This document shows positions 55,262-64,000 of a DNA stretch of 64,000 nt, piece by piece (the first letter of the stretch is position 1; the number at the start of each line of letters is the position of its first letter). This DNA comes from Oligoflexia bacterium. GTDB lineage: Bacteria; Bdellovibrionota; Bacteriovoracia; Bacteriovoracales; Bacteriovoracaceae. The notes below the pieces were generated by a model that made no database searches, was not told the DNA's origin, and saw only the letters and a program-made list of their open reading frames with translations. The DNA lies in contig JADGAN010000029.1 in NCBI GenBank assembly GCA_015231955.1, positions 1 through 64,000 of the forward strand, written 5' to 3'. Made by a program: the position numbers and the translations under genes.

Positions 55262-56689
55262 ATGGAACCGTACTTAAGAATTAATTTTGGAGCAGATCAC
55301 CCTGGTCGCTGGAATGTCAGTGAAATTGTCATGGCCATTAGTCGTCAACTAAAAGGGAGACCCGCTTTTGAAGGATGCAGACTACCTCCAGTAAGAGTTT
55401 TGGCCCATCAGTTGGGTGTTTCAAAAAATACCATTCACACTGCCTACGAAGAACTTAAAGCACAAGGCCTTATTGAAAGTAGAAATAGAAAAGGTTTGTT
55501 CGTGCAAACAGAACAAAATTTTCTTGATAAAATAGATGACAAAGTTGTGCCGCTCACACAAATGCGCTCTATCTCCAATGGAGCAGGAACAAACAACATA
55601 CGTGCTGCTGCGATCAATCTTAGCACTGTGTTCATCGATCCTAGGCTGCTTCCTACAAAAAAACTCTCCGACTGTTTTCGCTCGGTTTTAAAAACACCAG
55701 GACTCACAAACTTTGCCGATCCTCAAGGATTTTCTCCCTTGCGAGAAAAACTTGCACAACGATTAAATAAACGAGGAATTGCCGCAAAGGCCGAACATAT
55801 CATTATGACCAATGGATCACAAGAGGCCTTAGATCTTGTCTGTCGAAGTTTAAAATCAAAAACCATTGCAACAGAAAATCCTGCTTATTCCACAGGTAAA
55901 GCGCTTTTGGAGATGAATGGACTCAATATCGTTGGTCTCCCTATACGACCTTTTGAAGGGGTGCAATTACAGGAGTGGGAAAATTTATTAAAGTACCGCA
56001 AACCAGGCCTGGTCTACCTTACCAGCAGCTATCAAAATCCTACAGGTTACTCCTATTCCGGCGAAGAGATGTCCAAAATTATCGACTGGTCGATTCAATA
56101 CAATTTTGGAATTTTAGAGGACGATTGGGGTTCAGACATGCTCTCTTATTCTGAATTTCGCCCGTCACTGCGAGCACTGGGTGGAGCAAACGTTCTCTAT
56201 ATGAACTCCTTCACCAAAAAACTTCTGCCCTCTTTGAGAATTGGTTATCTTCTCTCTAATGAAGAAAATATTCAGAGTTTACTCTACTGTAAAAAAATTT
56301 CCACCGTAGGAGTTTCCTCTATTATCGAAGCAGTGCTTTTTGAGTTTTTGGATCGAGGTTACTACGATGGCCATTTAAAGCGTGTGCAGCAAGAGTTGGA
56401 CATAAGATACAAACACTGTCTTGATCTTTTACGAACATTCATGCAAAGCGAGGTAAAGTGGACAGCACCAGGAGGCGGATCGTGCCTATGGCTAGAGTTA
56501 CCAAAACGAATTTCACTAGGCCAATTGGCGTTGGCCTTAGAAAAGAAAAAAATTATCATTCACAGTTCTGAACACTCTTTCACCGATAGGCCACACCTAC
56601 ACGGATTCAAAATTGGTTACGCCTACTTGAATAAAAAAGAGATGCAAAACGCGATTGAAGTTTTATCTGCAACTCTTCAGAAATTATAA
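55262..56689 (+). CDS. pdxR: MocR-type transcriptional regulator PdxR
   Basis: 475 residues. The N-terminal GntR-type winged helix reads LPPVRVLAHQLGVSKNTIHT and AYEELKAQGLIESRNRKGLF. The rest is a fold-type I aminotransferase domain with NGSQEALDLVCR, TSSYQNPTGYSYS, EDDWGSDMLSY and a PLP-lysine region NSFTKKLLPSLRIGYLLS. In known cases this protein senses PLP and controls pdxST. The divergent position next to pdxS, with a 184-bp shared upstream region, supports that role here. Confidence 0.93.
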   Translation: MEPYLRINFGADHPGRWNVSEIVMAISRQLKGRPAFEGCRLPPVRVLAHQLGVSKNTIHTAYEELKAQGLIESRNRKGLFVQTEQNFLDKIDDKVVPLTQMRSISNGAGTNNIRAAAINLSTVFIDPRLLPTKKLSDCFRSVLKTPGLTNFADPQGFSPLREKLAQRLNKRGIAAKAEHIIMTNGSQEALDLVCRSLKSKTIATENPAYSTGKALLEMNGLNIVGLPIRPFEGVQLQEWENLLKYRKPGLVYLTSSYQNPTGYSYSGEEMSKIIDWSIQYNFGILEDDWGSDMLSYSEFRPSLRALGGANVLYMNSFTKKLLPSLRIGYLLSNEENIQSLLYCKKISTVGVSSIIEAVLFEFLDRGYYDGHLKRVQQELDIRYKHCLDLLRTFMQSEVKWTAPGGGSCLWLELPKRISLGQLALALEKKKIIIHSSEHSFTDRPHLHGFKIGYAYLNKKEMQNAIEVLSATLQKL

Positions 56690-56838
56690 AGAGTGCTTTT
56701 TAGAGTCTAAAAATCAACAAGAGGAAAAGCATTCTTGTTAGTCATTAGTGTTTCCGCTTTTGTTTAGTATCAATTTTCAGATAGATTATTTTTTTTTTTG
56801 ATGATACATTTTTTTTATCATAAACAAAAGGGAAGACA

Positions 56839-58164
56839 ATGGATGCCTTTCACGCTTTTATCATCTGGCTAAACGGCCATCTATGGGGAGCGCCGATGTT
56901 GTTGCTTCTCTTTGGAACACACTTGTTTCTCTCTTTCCGTTTGCGTTTTATCCAACGCTTTATTCCTCGTGCAATCAAGCTCTCCTTTACCAAAGATCCC
57001 TCGGGCGAAGGCGATGTCGGCCATTTCGCTGCGCTTGCCACCGCTCTTGCCGCCACCATCGGTACCGGTAACATTGTTGGTGTGGCCACCGCACTCTCTT
57101 TAGGTGGACCAGGCGCCATGTTTTGGATGTGGATGACTGGAGTGTTTGGGATTGCTACCAAATACTCAGAGGCACTCCTCGCCGTCAAGTATCGAGTAAA
57201 AACTTCTGATGGCACCATGCTTGGCGGTCCCATGTATGCACTTGAGCGTGGACTTAATCAAAGGTGGCTTGCCATCTTATTCTGCATCTTCACGGCACTG
57301 GCGGCCTTTGGTATCGGCAATATGGTGCAGGCCAATTCACTTGCCACTCTAACCAAAGATGTCTTTAACATTGACCCCATGATTTCAGGCGCACTAATGG
57401 CGGCCTTAACCGCCGCAGTGATTTTAGGTGGAGTTCAATGGATCTCCAATGTGTGCATCTTTTTTGTCCCCTTTATGTCAATCTTCTACATTGCAGGCTG
57501 TACTGCAATTTTGGTGATGAATGCAGAATATTTTTTTCCTGCAATCAAACTTATTCTAAGTGATGCATTTACTCCACGAGCAGCAGGTGGCGGTTTTATC
57601 GGTGCAAGTGTACTCATGGCCGCACGCTATGGCATCGCCCGCGGACTCTTCTCCAATGAATCGGGCCTAGGCTCAGCACCGATTATCGCGGCCGCGGCCA
57701 AAACCACAAACCCAGTTCGCCAAGCACTCGTCTCTTCCACTGGCACCTTCTGGGACACAGTGGTTCTCTGTGCAATGACAGCACTAGTGCTGGTCACTAG
57801 TATCTTAAAAAACCCGCTGGGAATGGAAGGGCTTAATGGAGCAAAATTAACCTCCGCTGTCTTTAATCAGATTCCAACCCTTGGCCCCTTGATACTCAAC
57901 ATCGGTCTTTTAACTTTTGTTTTTTCCACCATTCTTGGCTGGTCCTATTACGGTGAACGGGCCATGGAGTATCTCTTGGGTAAAAAATCGATCCTTGCTT
58001 ACCGAGTAGTTTGGGTGATTGCAGTTTTTGTGGGATCTATAACAACACTTCCACTAGTCTGGGATCTCGCAGACGCCATGAATGCACTCATGGCCATCCC
58101 CAACCTCATCTCCCTCATTCTTCTAAGTGGAGTGATTGCAAAAGAGACACAAGAGCATTTATAG
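56839..58164 (+). CDS. Sodium:alanine/glycine symporter (AGCS family)
   Basis: 441 residues with about ten membrane segments. Takes up alanine or glycine with sodium across the inner membrane. AGCS signatures are GHFAALATALAATIGTGNIV, GGPGAMFWMWMTGVFGIATK, GGPMYALERGL, RGLFSNESGLGSAPIIAAAA and GWSYYGERAMEYLLG. The last quarter of the gene is partly duplicated at 59597-59711. AAGGGAAG lies before the ATG. The 257 bp following it are AT-rich and hold nothing recognisable. Confidence 0.95.
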   Translation: MDAFHAFIIWLNGHLWGAPMLLLLFGTHLFLSFRLRFIQRFIPRAIKLSFTKDPSGEGDVGHFAALATALAATIGTGNIVGVATALSLGGPGAMFWMWMTGVFGIATKYSEALLAVKYRVKTSDGTMLGGPMYALERGLNQRWLAILFCIFTALAAFGIGNMVQANSLATLTKDVFNIDPMISGALMAALTAAVILGGVQWISNVCIFFVPFMSIFYIAGCTAILVMNAEYFFPAIKLILSDAFTPRAAGGGFIGASVLMAARYGIARGLFSNESGLGSAPIIAAAAKTTNPVRQALVSSTGTFWDTVVLCAMTALVLVTSILKNPLGMEGLNGAKLTSAVFNQIPTLGPLILNIGLLTFVFSTILGWSYYGERAMEYLLGKKSILAYRVVWVIAVFVGSITTLPLVWDLADAMNALMAIPNLISLILLSGVIAKETQEHL

Positions 58165-58421
58165 ATTTTTGCTTCATATGATCAATAGTGAAAAATCGCC
58201 TTATATAATTGCCACCGTAATACAATTATTGTTTTAACACCATAAAGGATAAGCATTTGAAATCAAATAAAACACCTAATTTTTTTTAAGTGATCCTACA
58301 TTCTATGCTTATAATACAACTGCCTTATTGGTAAAGAGAACTCTTTCTATATACTATTTGCTTTCTATTCCTGCTTTTTTGCTTTTGCACTGATTTGTAT
58401 TTCGTATGTAAGGAGATATGC

Positions 58422-59579
58422 ATGAAACCTGGTACTAGCTTATGGATAATGGGATTTTGCTTTTTGTTGGTAACCATGTCAACGCCCTCTCTCTTTGCAG
58501 AGCAAATAGCAACAACAAGCTCGCTTGCTTCAATTACAGATTTTTATGATGCATTTCCTGAACAGACGACTGTGAACATTGCTGGCCAAAAATGTATAAT
58601 ACCCTTTTTGCAAGAAAGAATTTGGTATTACCAACGTTTGGTAAACGAAGAGAAAAAAAATCGTCTTTTAAATCCTCTACGGCAACCAACATTTGACAAA
58701 TATAAACAGGCCGCCTATGTAGCAAGTCGCTCAAAAGATATCTTAAGAAAAATTCTTAGAGAAGGAGAAATTGTCGATGTTGAATCTCTTGGTGGAGGAA
58801 ACCACGCTAGTTGGAAGGCCTTTGTAAAAAGAATTGATCCTCTCACTGGAGAGTGTTTTGCAGTCAAAGTAGCAATGAAGTTTCATCTTGCCGATCGCGA
58901 TACTGATGCTTACAGCGAGGTCTCAGCGTATGAATGGGATCAACAGTTAGGCCGCTCCAATGTGCCAATGGCCATTCTTCGTGAGTTTAATGGTAAACGC
59001 TGCTCCTTGATGGTTTTTATTGGAGGAGATCATGCACGAGTGGCGAATAACTCGGCATTACCTAAACAAGAGTTTCAGAAAATAGGAAATGAAGACCGTT
59101 TTTTTGCATATACTGCACGTCACTGGGACTTAGATGCAGCTCAAAATAAAAACATGGGAAATCTTATCTGGTACGTTTCTCAAGATCCCTTTGCGAAAAA
59201 ATTTCAGTGTAAGGCGCATACTGCTTTAATTGACTTTAGTTGGGCCTTTAGATCCGGCGATCTTTTTCATGAACTCATAGGAAAGGCATCTTGGAAAATT
59301 AGTGGAGATAACATCTATAAGTATTTATCGTCCCAAATGTATCCCAGTTATGTTACTTACAAAAATTACGATTTTGAAAAATTAAAAGCAGATCAATCTT
59401 TTTATACTCAAGCACTTCGGCACAAAGTAGAGCGGATTGAAATGTTAAAAAAGCGGAGAGATCAATTTGTTAATGCCGTTAATAATGCCATTCAAAAAAA
59501 ATTTCCCCAAATTAGCTACCAACAAGCTGATCCAGCTACTAAACAAGAGTTAGAACGCCAATTTTTTTCCACACTTTAA
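58422..59579 (+). CDS. Exported kinase-like protein
   Basis: 385 residues. A signal peptide (SLWIMGFCFLLVTMSTPSLF, then A) leads to a domain with the order of a protein/lipid-kinase fold: Gly-rich loop SLGGGNHASWKAFVKRI, Lys149 in CFAVKVAM, Glu166 in AYSEVSAYEWDQQLG, hinge-like SLMVFIGG, a catalytic-loop-like HWDLDAAQNKNMGNLIW and metal-site-like ALIDFSWAF (Asp271). NKNMGN resembles the DRHxGN loop of PI3K/FAM20-type kinases, but with Asn in place of Asp, so catalysis is uncertain (Asp236 or Asp238 might substitute). AGGAG lies 6 bases before the ATG. It sits between the intact symporter gene and a duplicated piece of it. Confidence 0.7.
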   Translation: MKPGTSLWIMGFCFLLVTMSTPSLFAEQIATTSSLASITDFYDAFPEQTTVNIAGQKCIIPFLQERIWYYQRLVNEEKKNRLLNPLRQPTFDKYKQAAYVASRSKDILRKILREGEIVDVESLGGGNHASWKAFVKRIDPLTGECFAVKVAMKFHLADRDTDAYSEVSAYEWDQQLGRSNVPMAILREFNGKRCSLMVFIGGDHARVANNSALPKQEFQKIGNEDRFFAYTARHWDLDAAQNKNMGNLIWYVSQDPFAKKFQCKAHTALIDFSWAFRSGDLFHELIGKASWKISGDNIYKYLSSQMYPSYVTYKNYDFEKLKADQSFYTQALRHKVERIEMLKKRRDQFVNAVNNAIQKKFPQISYQQADPATKQELERQFFSTL

Positions 59580-59599
59580 TATCCATTACATGCGGGTCG
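59574..59599 (+). repeat. Short direct repeat, left copy
   Basis: CTTTAATATCCATT then ATGCGGGTCG. It matches 61922-61948, with 14 identical bases, a short variable centre and a shared CGGGTCG end. It overlaps the stop codon of the kinase-like gene. Confidence 0.7.
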
Positions 59600-59711
59600 A
59601 TCCTTCCTTGCCAAGTAGTTTGAGTGATTGCAGTTTTTGTGGGATCTAGCAGACGCCATGAACGCACTCATGGCCATTTCCAGCCTCATCTCCCTCATTC
59701 TTCTAAATGGA
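59597..59711 (+). pseudogene. Duplicated 3' fragment of the symporter gene
   Basis: Matches 57988-58132 with a few substitutions. One internal deletion of 30 bp lies between two GGGATCT repeats present in the parent gene. Too short and frame-changed to be functional. Confidence 0.92.
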
Positions 59712-59724
59712 TAGGAGAGGCACT

Positions 59725-61446
59725 TTAGTTTACTTTCTCCTTAAGCAATTCTAAGGCCCAGTCTTTTTTTAGCATAGTAATCAGTTTGATTTTAGATACA
59801 TCTAGATTTGCACCCGCCTGAAAAAGCACCTGAGCTGCCATACGCTCATTAGTCTGTATTGAAAGCAGAAGAGCTCTTTGAAGTTCTTCCGGATCAACAT
59901 CTAAGTTCTTGATGGCCTTTGCTAAAAGAGGCCGATCACTTTCTTGTAGTCTATATACATTATGTGCTAGCGTATATGCCATTCCTGATTCGTAATGGGC
60001 CCCTTTTTCAATTAAGACTAGGACATTGTCTAATCTTTCGGATAATAATCTCTCGTCTGCATAGGCAAAATTAAAAATGGCCGCGCGTAGAAGAGGGCCC
60101 ATCTTCGAGTTTGGGGAGTCTATAGATGCACCAGTGAACTCCAAAAATTTACGCACATTAAATCTTGAATGATCATGTTGGTACATTCCAAATACCAAAG
60201 GAGTCTCTCCATCCTTATTTTTTACTTCGATATCAAATTTTCCAGTTTCGAGAAGCAACTTAACAATATCTAGTCGACCTTCTCTAGTTGCATAATGTAA
60301 GATAGTATTACCATTTTCATCACTCAAAGATGACAAATCTAAATGCGCATCGATCCATTGTTTGATATCCTGGTAGGCCCCAATTTGGGCCAACACGATC
60401 GCGGTATCACTTAAATTAGAGAGAGATTTGAATGAACTGACTTCTTTTGGTGATGAAGAAAAGCCAGGGATTCCTATGTGATTGTGTCGAATCGGAAGCG
60501 AAAAGCTTTGCAAAAGACCCTGCTCATGAATATCGAAATGTTCTAATGGATGCCCTTTCAACCCAATACCAGAAATAGTCAATCGCTCTTCCAAATTGTG
60601 ATAGGCCATCTCTATATTTTGAGTTGCTTTAATATATTCAGTATGATTATTTGCCCCAATAACACTCTCATGAAGAGCATGAATCATTTCATGTGCAAGT
60701 GAAATAAAATGAGGGGCCGGGAGTAAATGCCCTTTATCTGAAATATCTCGGTCTTCAACAAAACTTGAAATCCATTTTTGATCCACTGTGATTATGTTGT
60801 CCTTATATGCACATGAAATATCACTTCTTATCGTCAGCTCTTTTTTTGAGTCTACCAGCTTGAGAATGAGATCTCGACTCATCTTTCGAGTGAGTAATAT
60901 CGCAAAGTCCATAAGAATTAGGTTTCGAAATTGAGCACTTTCACTGCTTCCAATACGGATATTGAGACTGTTCTTTTCAAATTGATCAAATAGTTCTTTA
61001 ATTTTAACATAATCTGACTGGTTTATTCCGTTTATTGGCAACGGCTTCGGATGGTTATCCTGAAAAATTAATAATCCAGTGTCACGGAAAATTAAGTCAT
61101 CTGGATGAACACCACCATCACTTCCACCTAAGTCAGGATCTACGTCTCCATTTTTTTTGTAGCGAGTTGCATATTGTCGTTCGTTATCAACTTGCTCAAG
61201 ATATTGCTTTATAGGGAGTGATAACAAAGAATTTTGAGAATCGGACGTGCCGTCCTCAAAAGCGTCTGTTACAGAGGTCATGAGATTAAGAACCTGAGAT
61301 TCTCCTACTCGATTTTGAGCAACGTCAGAGCACTGCGTGTCTGCTTTTGATTGATCCTCAATTTTTTGCTTATACATAGCATTTGCGATATTTGTTGTGA
61401 ACATTACAATACTTAAAATTCCTACCCATATTTTCAATCTACTCAT
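59725..61446 (-). CDS. Exported M91-like metallopeptidase with ankyrin repeats
   Basis: 573 residues with a signal peptide (MSRLKIWVGILSIVMFTTNI, then ANA). Residues about 150-300 contain the zinc motif AHEMIHALHES (His252, Glu253, His256, His259) and a downstream EERLTISG, the layout of the M91/NleD peptidases that type III secretion pathogens inject into host cells. From about residue 365 come ankyrin repeats (DENGNTILHYATREGRLDIV, KNKDGETPLVFGMYQHD), followed by more degenerate repeats to the end. Ankyrin plus protease is a host- or prey-directed effector layout. It would be exported by Sec first. It is flanked by short direct repeats at 59574 and 61922. Confidence 0.8.
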   Translation of the reverse strand: MSRLKIWVGILSIVMFTTNIANAMYKQKIEDQSKADTQCSDVAQNRVGESQVLNLMTSVTDAFEDGTSDSQNSLLSLPIKQYLEQVDNERQYATRYKKNGDVDPDLGGSDGGVHPDDLIFRDTGLLIFQDNHPKPLPINGINQSDYVKIKELFDQFEKNSLNIRIGSSESAQFRNLILMDFAILLTRKMSRDLILKLVDSKKELTIRSDISCAYKDNIITVDQKWISSFVEDRDISDKGHLLPAPHFISLAHEMIHALHESVIGANNHTEYIKATQNIEMAYHNLEERLTISGIGLKGHPLEHFDIHEQGLLQSFSLPIRHNHIGIPGFSSSPKEVSSFKSLSNLSDTAIVLAQIGAYQDIKQWIDAHLDLSSLSDENGNTILHYATREGRLDIVKLLLETGKFDIEVKNKDGETPLVFGMYQHDHSRFNVRKFLEFTGASIDSPNSKMGPLLRAAIFNFAYADERLLSERLDNVLVLIEKGAHYESGMAYTLAHNVYRLQESDRPLLAKAIKNLDVDPEELQRALLLSIQTNERMAAQVLFQAGANLDVSKIKLITMLKKDWALELLKEKVN

Positions 61447-61954
61447 TACAACTCCAGGCCTTTTCTAAAACTACGATACCGAAATCCCCAAGAGAGACTA
61501 TCCCTCACTAGAATGTCATGCAAGTTTTTATGCGTGAGCGATCTATTACTATTATAAAGTATTTGTATTCAGTAAAATTAAAAAAATGGAAACATATTTT
61601 TACCACCTGAGCAATTCAGAAGAGTTACTACACTTTAAATAAAATCTATTGTTAGTAATTCTAGCATTCCTCTGATAAAAAAATTTGGTGGATAAAAATT
61701 TTCATGCGCCCTAACTGACCACCTTAAAACAAAGATAGCTTATGAAAATCAAGAGGTGCTGTACGAGTCTAGTCAGGGAAGTATTTATCGAGCAATCAGT
61801 GTGGCCCTTGATATTTCTAAAACGACAGTATCTCATTTTGGTTTCCTGCTTGTAAGTTCTTCAAAAATCAATTGGAATTAAATAGAAAAATTTTAGCTTA
61901 AATTTTTAAGACGACAGAACCCTTTAATATCCATTGCTATACGGGTCGCACTTA
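61447..61954. other. 508-bp gap with a small HTH-like gene remnant
   Basis: Mostly AT-rich. Around 61707-61881 on the plus strand an open frame without a good start reads IAYENQEVLYESSQGSIYRA and ISVALDISKTTVSHF, which looks like a helix-turn-helix end of a transposase or regulator. No Shine-Dalgarno sequence or start codon fits, so this is probably a relic. The right copy of a direct repeat lies at 61922-61948. Confidence 0.4.
61922..61948 (+). repeat. Short direct repeat, right copy
   Basis: CTTTAATATCCATT, then GCTATA and CGGGTCG. Partner of 59574-59599. It lies 7 bp from the end of the minus-strand SulP gene. The pair brackets the symporter fragment, the M91-ankyrin gene and the HTH remnant. 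Confidence 0.7.
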
Positions 61955-63691
61955 TTATACGGCGAGATTTTGCTGGTTTAATTGGTTGAGGGCGACGTGG
62001 ATGGTTGAACAGATTTCAAAATTTTGATTAACATTCATTAGAGCTGATTTACTTAGGAGCTTTAAGGGCTGCGGGTTAACCCCTACTAAAAAGACTTGCT
62101 GATCTTTGTCTAAAACTTTGTAGATGGCGCTCTCTAAAGCAACAAGGCCGGTCACATCCATCGCAGGAACGCTCTCCAGATTGAAAATAACGGCGCGGAT
62201 GTTACTTTGAATGCTACTGATGGCCTCTACAGCATTTTCCGCTGCACCAAAGAATAGCGGCCCTGCGATTTCGTATAAGATAACATCTTTAGGGATTGGT
62301 TTAGTTAGATGTGGATGGTGATACTCTTCCGTAAACATTCGCGCAGAAGAGACATCGGCCATTCTTTTCATGAATAAGAAGGAAGCTATCCCTATACCCA
62401 CACTAACACCCATAACCATATCAAAGGCCACAGTCAGGAAAAAACAAAGTACAAGCACCGTGATATCGCTTTTAGGTCCTACCCGCAAAATATGCATAAA
62501 ATGTTTCATCTCGGACATGTTGTATGCAACCAACATTAATAAGGCCGCCAAGGATGCCATCGGTAAATAGGAGACCAGCGGCGCCAGGGACAAGATCACA
62601 ATCAAAGTAAAAACGGCATGAACAACGGCAGCGATTGGTGACTTTGCACCAAAACGAATATTGGTGGCCGTGCGTGCGATTGCCCCCGTTGCAGCAATAC
62701 CTCCAAAAAATGGACACAAGATATTGCCTATGCCGAGTGCGATCAGTTCAGAATCGGGATCGTGCTTGGTTTGTGTCATCCCATCTGCCACAACCGCCGA
62801 AAGCAGCGATTCGATTGCCCCAAGCATGGTGATGGCAAGTGCAGAGGGAAAAAGCAGTTGTAGAGTCTCAAGCGAGAGCACAAAAGGTTTGCCATCTGCT
62901 GTGGAAAAAAGCCATGGAAGTCCCAAGTGTGGAGCGGCCTTTGGAATACCATGTCCGATAACACCATTTAGCTCGTAGGTAAAGCGACTCCCAATAGTCG
63001 CAATCTCAACTGCTGGGAACTTCATCTTAACCAGTGCCACCACTGCTGAGACCACCGTAAGCGCCACCAGGGGGGCGGGAATTTTCTTAGTTAATTTCGG
63101 CCAAAAAATTAAAAATAAGAGGGTACTCACTCCAACAGAAAACTCCAGCACGCTAGCGGTGCTATAGGCCCTAAAGATCGTTAAAACTTTTTCAATAAAG
63201 CGCTCTGGCATTTCTACGATCTGCAGGCCAAAAAAATCTTTCAGCTGAAGAGTGGCAATGACAACAGCGATCCCAGAGGTAAAACCTGTAGTCACCGGGT
63301 AAGGAATAAATTGAATGAGCTTTCCCATCTTGGCAAGGCCCATGATTAAGATAATAACTCCGGCCATAAGTCCAGCGACAAGCAAGCCACCTAATCCAAA
63401 CTTATGTGCAATTGGTGCCAGGACAACAACAAACGCAGCGGTCGGTCCGGTTACCTGGAATTTGGATCCTCCCAACAAGGCAACAACTCCACCACCAATG
63501 ACCACCGTATAAAGACCATATTGCGGAGGAACCCCACTTGCAATAGCAAGCGCCATCCCCAGGGGAATTGCCACCATGGCAACCACCATCCCGGCCATGA
63601 TATCTGACCTTAAGTCGGAGAGTGAGTACCCTTTGTTCAATTTTTTTCTTAATGCCTTAGCGATACGAAGTTTTAAAATATTACGAGTCAT
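61955..63691 (-). CDS. SulP-family anion transporter with STAS domain
   Basis: 578 residues from the ATG at 63691. About eleven to fourteen membrane segments, with the SulP signature SDIMAGMVVAMVAIPLGMAL near the start, ASGVPPQYGLYTVVIGG and FQVTGPTAAFVVVLAPI. A cytoplasmic STAS domain fills the last 120 residues (VILYEIAGPLFFGAAENAVE; IFNLESVPAMDVTGLVALES). Substrates of the family are sulfate, bicarbonate or dicarboxylates; no neighbour helps decide. The start at 63691 has GGA about 9 bases upstream; a TTG at 63790 lacks any such site. Confidence 0.92.
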   Translation of the reverse strand: MTRNILKLRIAKALRKKLNKGYSLSDLRSDIMAGMVVAMVAIPLGMALAIASGVPPQYGLYTVVIGGGVVALLGGSKFQVTGPTAAFVVVLAPIAHKFGLGGLLVAGLMAGVIILIMGLAKMGKLIQFIPYPVTTGFTSGIAVVIATLQLKDFFGLQIVEMPERFIEKVLTIFRAYSTASVLEFSVGVSTLLFLIFWPKLTKKIPAPLVALTVVSAVVALVKMKFPAVEIATIGSRFTYELNGVIGHGIPKAAPHLGLPWLFSTADGKPFVLSLETLQLLFPSALAITMLGAIESLLSAVVADGMTQTKHDPDSELIALGIGNILCPFFGGIAATGAIARTATNIRFGAKSPIAAVVHAVFTLIVILSLAPLVSYLPMASLAALLMLVAYNMSEMKHFMHILRVGPKSDITVLVLCFFLTVAFDMVMGVSVGIGIASFLFMKRMADVSSARMFTEEYHHPHLTKPIPKDVILYEIAGPLFFGAAENAVEAISSIQSNIRAVIFNLESVPAMDVTGLVALESAIYKVLDKDQQVFLVGVNPQPLKLLSKSALMNVNQNFEICSTIHVALNQLNQQNLAV

Positions 63692-63847
63692 CCTTAAAGA
63701 TCCATATAGCAGTACTAGAGAAATAAAATCCCATTGAATAGGAAACTTTTTGCTTAAGTTCACTATAAAAAAGAAATTAAGAGTATGCAATCAATCGATT
63801 CAAAGAAAAAACAACATATTTTTCAAATGCGCAGAATTTCAAGATTA

Positions 63848-64000
63848 CTAAGGGCGCGAGCGAACTTTATCAAGATTATCAATGAAAAACTGTAGACTTT
63901 GTATAAACTCTGCAATGATCAGATCAGGGGTGTACTCTTTCCTCTCCTCCCCGCTACGAGGAGGATCAAAAGTTAAATCATATAAAAACTTATTTACCGT
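63848..64000 (-). CDS. 3' end of an unidentified gene (cut by window edge)
   Basis: The last 51 codons of a minus-strand frame that enters at base 64000 and stops at 63848: NKFLYDLTFDPPRSGEERKE, then YTPDLIIAEFIQSLQFFIDN and LDKVRSRP. Composition looks coding, but the family cannot be recognised from so little. It would lie upstream of the SulP gene on the same strand. Confidence 0.55.
   Translation of the reverse strand, partial: TVNKFLYDLTFDPPRSGEERKEYTPDLIIAEFIQSLQFFIDNLDKVRSRP

Overview
The window comes from a Gram-negative (diderm) bacterium of moderate GC content. It carries a lipoprotein M23 endopeptidase, an outer-membrane barrel and many Sec-exported proteins. The large number of exported proteins of unknown function, the TPR plus winged-helix regulator and the rnc-era-der and rimP-nusA-infB-rbfA-truB arrangement would fit a Bdellovibrionota-like or other deltaproteobacterium-like lineage. 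That placement is a guess, because no rRNA or other decisive marker lies in the window.

Region by region. 1-542: the 3' end of an IS66-family element, stopping 3 bp short of a chemotaxis receptor gene. 546-4921: minus-strand receptor, ddl and thrS (without a TGS domain). 5101-7405: TPR/winged-helix regulator, exported protein, RimI-like acetyltransferase. 7670-14915: translation/transcription operon rimP-nusA-infB-rbfA-truB plus a small membrane protein. 14896-21408: minus-strand operon rnc-era-der-tdk-GHMP kinase-unknown. 21694-26081: a Xer-like protein with lost catalytic residues, a pseudouridine synthase, an exported coiled-coil protein, a transaldolase and a DppA D-aminopeptidase.

26162-31183 is an accessory island that begins at tRNA-Phe. 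It holds a BrnT/BrnA pair, two paralogous DUF4258/HTH toxin-antitoxin pairs, a VOC protein, a frameshifted phosphotransferase and a 100-aa orphan. Three collinear 101-bp repeats, two of them followed by copies of the terminator that follows tRNA-Phe, cut it into units. An IS66-derived mini-element and a degenerate tRNA 3'-end-like sequence lie at its far edge. This is the most unusual structure in the window.

31274-40726: B12-type radical SAM protein, DUF169 protein, O-methyltransferase, exported proteins, M23 lipoprotein, outer-membrane protein, and a C39-like peptidase translationally coupled to a hybrid histidine kinase with two receiver-like domains. 40854-45559: a duplicated promoter-plus-signal-peptide segment. 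One copy is cut by an IS66 transposase fragment; the other belongs to a full exported protein. Between them are an ORF with a (GA)16 tract, a pair of palindromes and an AAA ATPase/nuclease-like gene. 45700-58164 is mostly metabolic: DUF2157 membrane protein, HbpS/GlcG-like protein, fatty-acid desaturase, Nudix hydrolase, fused isobutyryl-CoA mutase, MBL hydrolase, pdxT-pdxS with divergent pdxR, and an alanine symporter. 58422-61446 encodes two exported effector-like proteins, one kinase-like and one an M91-like metallopeptidase with ankyrin repeats, set among partial duplications and short direct repeats. A SulP transporter and the 3' end of another minus-strand gene close the window.

Biologically, the core operons serve ribosome assembly, translation initiation and RNA processing. 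PdxST/PdxR form a self-contained vitamin B6 synthesis and control unit. The accessory blocks (toxin-antitoxin island, exported effector-like proteins) look horizontally acquired and repeatedly rearranged. Many start sites were reassigned to the Met/GTG codon with the best Shine-Dalgarno sequence; these choices are stated in the entries.
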